Assembly: GCA_033964015.1 (NCBI GenBank)
Contig: CM066918.1
Coordinates: forward strand, 29,099,387 to 29,163,386
Reading direction: 5' to 3'
DNA length: 64,000 nt
DNA from: Scolanthus callimorphus
Lineage: Eukaryota; Cnidaria; Anthozoa; Actiniaria; Edwardsiidae
Shown here: piece by piece, positions 56,261 through 64,000 of the stretch
Layout: each line of letters begins with the position of its first letter
Position numbering within the stretch: position 1 is the first letter of the stretch
Translations under genes and position numbers: made by a program
Notes under the pieces: generated by a model
Database searches by the model: none
Told to the model about the DNA's origin: nothing
Seen by the model: the letters and a program-made list of their open reading frames with translations, nothing else

Positions 56261-57136
56261 TCACATTTTATTCACTTCGCTTGCTTTTTCAGCAAATGAC
56301 CTTTTGTCACCTTTTACGATTACTCTTTTATTCTTAGCAAGAGCTCTAGCCTTTTCCATTTCCACCTTGGGGTCCTTCGGAGCTTCTTGCTGAGGTGTAG
56401 GCTCGGGACAAGGTTGCTGTTCCGGTTCCTGGGACTGAGGAATCTCGATCTCCGCAGGCTTGGTCGGCTCTGGTTCTTGCTCTGTCTTGTCTGTCTGTTC
56501 TGGTTCTTGCGTTGTTTCCGCCGGCTCCGGTTGAGTATCCGGCTTGGCAGTAGTGTCTTGCTCGTTGAGTATTTCATTCAGCTCTTTAACTTCTTCAGGG
56601 GTAGTAGTGTCTTCAGGTTCGCTCTGCTCTGTCTGCTGAGCGGGGGGCGGTGCACTTTCATCCTTCGCTTCTACGGCGGCCGCTGGTGAACTTTCAACAA
56701 CTTGCTCCGGTGTTTCTTCGGGCTTTGCCTCGCCATTTACAGTAGGTTCTGGAGCACAAGGCGCTTCGTCCGAAGCTTCGGGTTCCTCGAAAACACTTTT
56801 GGCGTCCTTCCCAACCAAGTCACACGTACATTTACGATTACTAGCTTTCAATTTCGATAGCGTATCCGGATCGCATACAAGTAATGTAGTGCAATTGGGT
56901 ACTTTTTTTATCTTTTTAACAACTTCGCCATGTTTCTCGTCCTCCACATTTTCCTCATTAACTTCTATAAGCCTGTCGCCTTGTTTCAAACCAGCTAGAG
57001 CCGCTGGGCTGCCTTCATCGACAGCGCTTATAGTTTGCCCTGGTTGATTCTTATCCCCATGCAAATTAAAACCATAGCCTTTCGATCCCGGTGTAAGTAC
57101 ACATTTTCTCACTGGCGGTTGCTCATTAGTACTCAT
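56261..57136 (-). CDS. Single-PDZ, NHERF-like scaffold protein (291 aa, intronless)
   Basis: ATG at 57136. One PDZ domain fills about residues 8-92: the carboxylate-binding loop is GYGFNLHG (21-28), then ISAVDEGSPAALAGLKQGDR and LIEVNEENVEDEKHGEVVKK, closest in type to NHERF1/2 PDZ repeats. Residues about 115-250 are a low-complexity Glu/Pro/Thr/Gln-rich linker. The tail is basic (MEKARALAKNKRVIVKGDKR). The ezrin-binding C-terminus of true NHERFs is not seen, and there is only one PDZ, so it may be a divergent or retroposed family member. NHERF proteins hold transporters and receptors under the plasma membrane; that role is inferred. Confidence 0.85.
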   Translation of the reverse strand: MSTNEQPPVRKCVLTPGSKGYGFNLHGDKNQPGQTISAVDEGSPAALAGLKQGDRLIEVNEENVEDEKHGEVVKKIKKVPNCTTLLVCDPDTLSKLKASNRKCTCDLVGKDAKSVFEEPEASDEAPCAPEPTVNGEAKPEETPEQVVESSPAAAVEAKDESAPPPAQQTEQSEPEDTTTPEEVKELNEILNEQDTTAKPDTQPEPAETTQEPEQTDKTEQEPEPTKPAEIEIPQSQEPEQQPCPEPTPQQEAPKDPKVEMEKARALAKNKRVIVKGDKRSFAEKASEVNKM

Positions 57137-57984
57137 CTTGGTTGAAACGAAACACAGAAAGTCCTAGTCCTCTGTTTGACTGTGAATACGGTGATAAGAA
57201 GCGCCAAGCACCGAAACGATGCGGACGAAAGTCGCTGATGAAACACGCAAAAGCAAACAACCCAAAGTCGCTACTCAATTTCTTCGCTGTGTAATTTGAT
57301 GCACAAGGGGTGCTGTTCCAATAACATTTCACCTAACTTGCCAAATATGGTATACGGCTCCGCCTACGGGAGTGTAAATTAATACAGATTTGGTATGGCT
57401 TGCATAATGATGATTCATGAATATGAAAATCTCGGAAAAGCTTTTAGGAAAGCTTTTCAACCTAATATTATTGGATGCAATATTTTATCACGAAAATTCC
57501 CACGAGTAATATAAATTTTGCAAAGCTTTGTGTAAATGGGAAAACTGCGGTTTCGGTCTTAATTTTACTGTAGCATTTTCACCTTATATTTTGCAGTTGA
57601 CAAAAAGAAAGTATTACTTGCCACCCGCAATTTTCTTTGTCTGCAGTATTGTGAATTTGCCCAGGGAATTACTTATTTCTATAAACAAATTAGAATAAAA
57701 TAAAAGGAAGATGCAAGGCTCCTTCTAGACTAGTGGGCCCGACGTACGTCACGCGAATGTCAACGAATGTCACGCAACTCTGCGATTCGACTTTTTCTGA
57801 GCTACCATGCATGTAGTATTAATAAGCCGAATTAATAAAATTGCCAGGTTTGGGGGTGATACGTTAAAATCGGACGAAAATATAGTCATGAAACATTTTT
57901 CCAGACGTTGTGGGATTTTGCCTTGTTTGGCAATATAAACAGAGCTTGCTGCATCTTTGCTACATGCACTTGCAAAACGTTGGC
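57137..57984. other. 5' flank of PDZ gene and spacer
   Basis: The first ~200 bp are the likely promoter and 5' UTR of the minus-strand PDZ gene. A small inverted pair AAAGCTTTTAGGAAAGCTTTT lies near 57436. No gene seen in the rest. Confidence 0.45.
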
Positions 57985-58104
57985 GTTGGCGCACTTGCCT
58001 CCCCTTTCCTTCTCCTTTGCCCTTTCAATGTTGCTAGTTGAGTTGGGCAGACGGCCAACATTGAAAGAGGCAGGGAAGGGAAGCGGAAGGGAAAGTGCGC
58101 CAAC
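57985..58104. mobile_element. Foldback repeat (GTTGGCGCACTTGCC)
   Basis: GTTGGCGCACTTGCCTCCCC then TTTCAATGTTG pairs with CAACATTGAAAGAGG then GGGAAAGTGCGCCAAC. The arms are about 48 bp and purine/pyrimidine-rich. Confidence 0.75.
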
Positions 58105-58479
58105 TACTTTGTAGCTTTGCGGGCTAGTTCCACTCCATTAACTATGGTTCAACCTATGGCTTAGGTTTGAGAGGGATAGGTTAAAATCTGAGCTACACAC
58201 ACCTTTGTTAAGTTGCTAGCTTTTGTTTTTCACAGGGGCGGATCCATCACTCGTGTCACGTATATAAAAAAACCTTGGCGCAGCTCGTTTGCGCTTGCAA
58301 ATACGCTAGCTGTCTCAGTGTCATCTAACTTGTCTGTGATATCAGCGTAGTACCTAGAAATTTTGGTCAAGACATATCGATTCCACTGGCGCGGATCCCC
58401 GGAATTATCGTGGTGCCGGGTACCATCTGATTCTTGCGAGACCCAATTGATTGGCTTCATTTAAACGACATAGCCAAGG

Positions 58480-58741
58480 AAATACAGAATGGTGATCAGA
58501 GTGACAGTCATATTGTCTTGGGACATTTCAAAAGAGCATTTGACAAGGTGCCCCATAACGAGTTGACTTATACTCGGGGGTGGATTTGTCCCCAAGAGCT
58601 CCGTATTGGACCTATCCTATTCCTGGCAGGGACGGCAGAACCGGGGGGGGGGGGGGGACAAGACCCCCCACATTTCGCCAAGTTTTCATACATTTTCACT
58701 AACTCAGTCTCCCCACCTTGCCATACAATCTTACTAATGAG

Positions 58742-58774
<33 letters not shown>

Positions 58775-58930
58775 CACACACACACACACTTTGAAGACTG
58801 TTCCGCCGTCAGTGTCCTGGCCTTCATAAGTGACTTGCCTCTTTGCATGGAATTTCGCCCTACGTCTGTTTGCCGTGACGATACAATTATCTACATTGCT
58901 ATTAAATCTGTAAACGATTGTGGTTGATGC
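58480..58930 (+). pseudogene. LINE RT fragment split by a transposon
   Basis: VLGHFKRAFDKVPHNEL (motif A region), LRIGPILFL, then after a 188-bp insertion FISDLPLCMEF and CRDDTIIYIAI (motif C region, F/CxDD). With the insertion and one target copy removed, GPILFL and the ISDLP segment become adjacent as in intact LINEs. The first aspartate of motif A is lost and other segments are missing. Confidence 0.7.
58627..58814. mobile_element. hAT-like MITE with C34 run, inside LINE fragment
   Basis: Starts CAGGGACGGCAGAACCGGGG and ends ACTGTTCCGCCGTCAGTG, imperfect TIRs with hAT-like CAGGG/CAGTG tips. TCCTGG flanks both sides (58621-58626, 58815-58820). A G-run and a long C-run pair in the middle, followed by a CA microsatellite. 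Confidence 0.72.
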
Positions 58931-59140
58931 AAGATTTAGCGAGAATAGAAAAATATTGAAAAATGTTATTCAATTTCACCAGTGCAATATCTTGCATATC
59001 ACAACGAAAAAGCGGCTGTGACCCAATTATTTTTCCCCATCACCTGGAAGTCAACCAAATATATCCATCGGTGTGTACATCTCAAATGATTTAAGAGCAT
59101 GTCAGAAATGTAACAAACAAAAACACGACACTGGGTTTTT

Positions 59141-59176
59141 GACCATTGGGGAGGGGGGGGGGGGGGGGGGGGGGCT
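59141..59176. repeat. G-run upstream of TGFBRAP1
   Basis: GGGGAGGGG followed by more than 20 further G. About 220 bp before the TGFBRAP1 start. Capable of G-quadruplex formation and prone to sequencing length error. Confidence 0.7.
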
Positions 59177-59391
59177 TTCCAGTCCCGGACCCCCTGCTCC
59201 GCCGCCGCCCAGTCCGCCTTTTATATATCGGCTGTTTTGTCTTTGATGGGAGTTCCTGTGGTTTTGGTCTGGAGAGCAAAATCCGCTTTCGCCTTGCCTG
59301 AGCCCGCGTTACTATTCAAGATGGCGCCCACCACAGTATCTTGTTGTTTGTTACTTTTTGATCAGCGATAGACGTCCTGGAACTCTCGAAG

Positions 59392-61551
59392 ATGAGCTTC
59401 AAAGCTTTTGAGATCGTTCCTGTATTGGAGAAGATCGTCGCTTCTTCCTCTGATAAGCCTAAGACCGTAAGTATTTCAAACACTGATTCGGCCTCGTAGG
59501 CAGCAGCTGATCCCGAAAATTTCATAGCTGAATTTTGTTGCGTTCAGCATACTATACCTACTTCTTCACATAAATGACATCGCAGTTGTATTTGCAATAC
59601 AATGCACTGAAACTCTAGCTTTTATGAATTAATTCCCTGTATACGAAATATACGTTTTTCGTTATACCCCTAACATAGCTTTTTACACCAATGCCCTAGT
59701 GTTAACTTGCAATTTTTACAGGTAGAATGCCTAGACTGTGCAGCACAGAACTTGTTTATTGGCACTACAGACTGGTAAGTTGATAACATTCTGCCTTGTT
59801 TTCATACATTTTGCTGCCCTCTAATAACTTTCCTTTGTTTTTGTTTTCAGCTATGTGTTTCACTATATCTTCGATGATACTGTCACTCCTCTGGGAAAGA
59901 CAACTTTTGAAATTGGATTGCAGTCCCACAAACACATTGGGATGGTATGGAGTAGCAAAATGTGAAATATTAGTACAGCTGTTTGCATTTCCATATAACC
60001 AAACACTCATTATTATGCCTCCAATTTCTTATAGCAACTGCCTTGTATTAATTAACTGGTCAACAATGTAGAGGAAGATGGAGGATTGGTGCTAAATAAG
60101 CATGCAGTAGTAGCAATAAAGGGGTTCCCATGGTAACAATGCTATGAGGGTACCCACAGCACTAGTAACACTGATTCTTCAGTGTAAATTATTACTCAAC
60201 CCATTAGAAGTGGGAGGGAGTAAACATAACAAAAATGCTACCTCATCAAGCAAACAAGCAAGCACAGGGGCCATAGCACGGGCATAGCCAGGATTTGAAG
60301 GGGGGGGGGATAGTAAAAACATGGGATGAAAATTATCAAATTTCCTTCAGCAAATACAGTAAAATGTATGTGAAAATCTCTCAAGAAAGGGGGGGCTGCA
60401 GCCCCCTGTGCCCCCCTGGCTACGCCCCTTCATAGCATGACTGCTCCATCATGTGGGCTAGCCTGCAGGCCCAATATAAGCAATCTTGACACAGCAATAA
60501 TGCAGGTCTGGAGGTCACACCACTAGCCTACCAGTGGTGTGCAAGTTCAGTACGAGCCATGATATGGGAGATGAACAACAACACATTATTTCCCAGTTAA
60601 CTATTATTGCTTATCTTGTAATAACATGTTATGGCATCCCTGAATAATGCATTAAATTCTTCTTTCTTTATTGGTAGAAAAAGCCCATACAGCAAGTTCT
60701 CACAGTACCTACAATTAACAGATTGCTGGTTCTGTGTGATGGTTAGTTTTATGTTGTGTCTTCCTATCAAAATTGCTACAATCCAAACTTTGTTCCATGT
60801 GCTCCAAGGAAAAGTTTTTTTTACAACCAATAGCATCTTGATCATAAGGTTCTTGAGTAAGAGACATGAATTCCTGAGGCCTCTGAGGGTTTGTCAGGGT
60901 GTTGGTCTCTAAATAATGGTACCAAAAGTGATCTCATAACAAGACTCTTGTGTTCTATTGGACACAAGATTTTGAGAATCCACAAGATTGTGAGAGATTC
61001 TGGATTTTTAGAATGTCTATTTGGCATCCCTTATCATTTTATGCTATTGGAAGGTCTATTCCCAGACCTTGGAGGGAATTTGCATAAGGACCTTGCATCC
61101 CCTTGAAAGTTCCAGTGAAAAATACAGTGATTGTATGGGAAATAAGAGGAGAGGAGATGTATCGTTCCCTCACCCCCTTGGAATTTCTAGTACCCTTGAT
61201 GGTGTGGATATAGATCTTTCTGGAATACACAAATGACCTGCCAAATTTTCCAGATACAATGTACATGTACCCCCTGGCTCTTTATGTACATGACAATCAT
61301 ATTCTGATAAGAAAACTAAAAAGGATTTTTTTCTTCAAATCTTTTTAGGCATTATCCTTATGTTTAGCATGTTTGAATTAGAGGTAGGTATACCTCATTA
61401 TGTCATTATGTTACTTACTCTTCATATTGTTTTAATGTGCGATTTCAGGATTATGAATAATGCAGATCCAGTTAATTGCTAAAAAAAAATGATGCATTTT
61501 GTCCTTTCTCTGCAGTTTATACCATCTGGCTTCAGGGACAAATTAAAAGGA
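59392..61551 (+). CDS. TGFBRAP1: TGFBRAP1 / Vps3-like, first six exons (partial)
   Basis: Exons 59392-59466, 59722-59774, 59851-59944, 60678-60741, 61349-61383, 61516-61551, all GT-AG with phases that chain. The deduced N-terminus starts MSFKAFEIVPVLEKIV, then VECLDCAAQNLFIGTTDC, YVFHYIFDD, KKPIQQVLTVPTINRLLVLC then DG, IILMFSMFELE, FIPSGFRDKLKG. This matches the opening of the CNH domain in TGFBRAP1/Vps3, the CORVET subunit that binds Rab5 on early endosomes and was also described as a TGF-beta receptor adaptor. A 16-codon upstream ORF (ATG 59321) lies in the 5' UTR. The gene continues beyond the window; a LINE occupies the intron after exon 6. Confidence 0.9.
60279..60430. mobile_element. 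Dispersed repeat family 2, copy 4 (complete TIRs)
   Basis: GGGCATAGCCAGG at the left and CCTGGCTACGCCC at the right are inverted repeats. The core, read on the minus strand, has ACATACATTTTACTGTATTT and CATCCCATGTTTTTACTA. CATAGCA is found just outside both ends (60272-60278 and 60431-60437). In TGFBRAP1 intron 3. Confidence 0.8.
61050..61235. repeat. Dispersed repeat in TGFBRAP1 intron 4
   Basis: CCCCTTGAAAGTTCCAGTGA, AAATACAGTGATTGTATGGG and AGATCTTTCTGGAATACAC match the repeat at 53640-53800 and the tail of 29500-29580. Confidence 0.55.
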
Positions 61552-61594
61552 GTAAGTCAAGATCAAGATAAATGATCATTATAATATTATTATC

Positions 61595-61631
61595 GTGACC
61601 GGTCATAGCTCATTCAGCTATGACCGGTCAC
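61595..61631. repeat. Perfect 16-bp hairpin at LINE 5' end
   Basis: GTGACCGGTCATAGCT, loop CATTC, AGCTATGACCGGTCAC. The ATG of the LINE ORF (61620-61622) lies within the right arm. Confidence 0.9.
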
Positions 61632-64000
61632 GTTTTACTCAGTGCTCTCTTCGTCGTCTTTTTATCGCTATTTAACCACTCGTGCTACTGGAAAACCTGC
61701 AATGGGTCAAATCTAAACACTCAAGGAACATCATGGAGTGAAAGTTGGGCCGATTATGCTCCTCTCCTTCAAGAAACCGGAGATTGTTTGCTTCACTTTG
61801 GTTTGACTCAGCGCGGGACAGCGTTGGTAGCTCATTTCCATCACAAGGCCCTGGATTCCGACATTAGCGTGCTATTGTCCTACTGGTGTGACTGGAATAG
61901 CAAGTTGTTCTGGCTGAGTTCACCTGTTAGCCGGCTGGTATGTTCGGCACCCCGTGTCAAGATCAGACGTGCCAAGCGTCCGTGCGCCTACTATGCTAAC
62001 ACCTCTGCCTCGTTTCGCTGCCCGCTGCATGGGGATTTGGTATTCAAATTAAATCCCGGCCCTGTCAGTAATGCCGGTCATTCCAACTCACTCAACAATT
62101 GTCCTCGGAACAAAAACACTCGTCGCGCAGCCCCTGTTTGTGGAGTCTGTGAGAAAGCCGTGAAACGCAACCAAAAACGCTTCCTTTGTGACGTTTGCAA
62201 GGATTTTACTCATGCGCGATGTGCGCAGACAAATGTTTGCATCAAAACAATCCGTGCGGACTCTCCCTGTACATGGACCTGTTCAAAATGCTTGCTATCC
62301 GAGTTGCCATTCTTTGATCAGCGCTCGCTTGACAACAGTGACGTAGCTGATGACGGGCTACCTGTGGATGAAGACCAACACCTGAACGCCTCGCAACTCA
62401 GACAAGTACACGATGCCCCGTGTGATAAAATACAAGAAATCCTGAGGATAAAAGACTCAAATAGAGCCCTTGTGGTACACCTGAACATCAATAGTCTACA
62501 AAATAAGTTTGACGACATCAAGCTACTAAACATCACACTGAAAGCTCATATTTTGGTCCTGTCCGAGACCAAGATCGACCGTTCCTATCCGAATGCACAG
62601 TTCCGACTACCAGGATATCAGATGTATCGTCAAGATCGGGCTAAAGGAGGTGGTGGACTACTTGCATACTTCTCCACCACCACTCCCTCTAAGAAACTGA
62701 AACTCCCCAAGACCTACACAACCATCGAAGCAATTGCGGTCGAATGCTTTATCGGCAGGCGCGAGCTGATCTTCTTGGCCACATACAGACCACCTAAAAA
62801 GAACACAGGACCTAGATATCTAAGAAGGGTCGAGGAAGAACTAAACAATCTCTTTCAATGGGCAAATCTGCAAAAGCAAACAGTCGTAGCTGTTGGTGAT
62901 CTCAACATGGACAGGCTCGAGCCCCAAAAAGGAGAAGGGAAGGTCTTAAAAGATATTGAGGAAGTCAATGACCTAAACTGCCTGATCACGGAACCCACAA
63001 GAATTACGGACCACTCTGAGACTCTACTCGATGTCCTCCTTACCAATTCACCGGAGCTTTTTAAGCAGTGTGGGGCCTATCAACCCGGACTTAGTGATCA
63101 TCACTTGATCTACGGTGTAATGGATGAAAAAGTCACCAAGCATAAGCAAAAAATAATAGAGTTCAGGCAAACCAAGGACGTCGACTTCGATCAACTCAAC
63201 AAAGACCTCGTGGAAGCAGCGTGGCATGTGGGTGAAATCTTCAACGAAATCGACGACAAGTATGATTTCTGGAAAGGTATGTTCGAGCATGTAGTAGACG
63301 ACCACGCCCCCATCACAAGGAAAAGAGTCAGGGGCAAGGACATTCCTTATATGACTCCTGAATGGAAAAGGGCCATACGCGAGAAGCGGAAGTATGCAGC
63401 CAGGTTCGCTAAAGAAAGGACTGCAGAAAACTTTGAACTTAAGAAAAAGTACAGAAATATTGCAACACGTGAACGCAGGAAAGCAATAAGAGCCTATTGG
63501 CACTCAAAATCAGAGTCAGCAAACTCTAAACCTTCGGAGTTCTTTGACACATTTAGGCCTTTTATTAGCGATAAGAGCAAAGAGGAATCGCCTATTTACC
63601 TAAAGGATAAAGATAACTGTGTCGTTACGGACCAGCCCACGGTAGCAGACATGTTCGCAAGCTACTTCACCGACGTCGCTAAGGACATTGGTGGCACCGC
63701 GGCTCGCAACTTAGATGCAGACGCTCTTGGAAACCATAACAGCATCAGGTCTATTCGTGAGGCGCATCACCCAGCCTCATTTGAGTTCCAGCCGACAACA
63801 ATGGAGACTGTCAAGACCCTCCTGGAAAAACTAAATCCGAGAAAGTCAGGCGGGTGGGACAAGAGTATCACGCCCAGATTGCTGAAGTCTGTGGCAGAAG
63901 GCATTTCACCAGCCTTGACGACCCTTTGCAATAGCTGCATTGTGCAAAATACGTGGCCCTCGCTCTGGAAGAGAGGGGAATGGACACTGGTGTTTAAAAG
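61620..64000 (+). mobile_element. Intact LINE ORF (CR1/L2-like) with PHD-like finger, EN and start of RT
   Basis: One frame stays open for about 793 codons from ATG 61620 to the window edge. A Cys/His region CGVCEKAVKRNQKRFLCDVC then KDFTHARC and CTWTCSKC has a PHD/RING-like pattern. The AP-type endonuclease follows: LNINSLQNKFDDI, ILVLSETKID (catalytic Glu), GGGLLAYFST, VVAVGDLNMD (Asp/Asn), TRITDHSETLLDVLLTN and GLSDHHLIYG (SDHH). A basic linker leads to the opening of the RT, LNPRKSGGWDKSITPRLLKS and WPSLWKRGEW. It lies in the TGFBRAP1 intron in the gene's orientation. Lack of any stop suggests a young copy; the RT core and 3' end are outside the window. Confidence 0.92.

Noticed and set aside
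56320..56689. ORFs on both strands within the PDZ gene
   Set aside because: Shadows of the low-complexity Glu/Pro-rich region.

Overview
This is animal nuclear DNA. Genes are split by many GT-AG introns, the spacers are AT-rich, and short non-autonomous transposons are packed in very densely. The protein families (a tandem pair of DEG/ENaC channels of the cnidarian HyNaC/ASIC-like type, an ILVBL/HACL2 thiamine enzyme, a C1orf131/DUF4602 protein, TGFBRAP1/Vps3, a LicD/FKRP-like protein, and a CR1/L2-like LINE with a PHD-like finger) fit an early-branching metazoan. An anthozoan cnidarian (sea anemone or coral) is the best guess. This is inference from family content; no species is claimed.

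Layout. 1-2088: repeats (degenerate GGATCC repeat, MITE, 31-bp minisatellite). 2089-14085 (-): complete 19-exon ILVBL/HACL2 gene, 627 codons, every splice phase checked. Its intron 18 holds an intronless P-loop sulfotransferase-like gene on the opposite strand (3845-4537) plus a CRE-palindrome satellite. 14086-14461: compact head-to-head promoter. 14462-17561 (+): nine-exon C1orf131 homologue (253 aa). 17.6-29.6 kb: gene-poor, with long foldback elements, a Tx1/L1-like LINE tail, a tRNA-like element, a decayed CR1/L2-like LINE and several TIR elements. 29665-29928: small two-TM ORF. 32098-32790 (+): intronless LicD/FKRP-like type II membrane protein. 35221-42667 and 45548-51224 (+): two paralogous seven-coding-exon DEG/ENaC channel genes with the same exon phases. 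Each carries a one-base homopolymer indel. The first also has a 91-bp-period array of decoy copies of the 5' part of its exon 5. 51.2-56.2 kb: repeats. 56261-57136 (-): single-PDZ NHERF-like protein. 59392-61551 (+): first six exons of TGFBRAP1/Vps3, running off the window. 61620-64000 (+): open LINE ORF inside the next TGFBRAP1 intron, continuing past the window edge.

The genes are ordinary housekeeping or sensory functions and do not form one pathway: ER 2-hydroxyacyl-CoA lyase, ribosome small-subunit assembly, glycan phosphotransfer, ligand-gated cation channels, a PDZ scaffold, and endosomal tethering. The unusual content is in the architecture: the decoy exon array with a MITE at a duplicated splice acceptor, the nested antisense gene, several MITE families with legible target-site duplications (TA, TTA, TTAA, 7 bp, 9-10 bp), transposon-in-LINE nesting, and a satellite unit built on a perfect 20-bp CRE palindrome found at two loci 40 kb apart.
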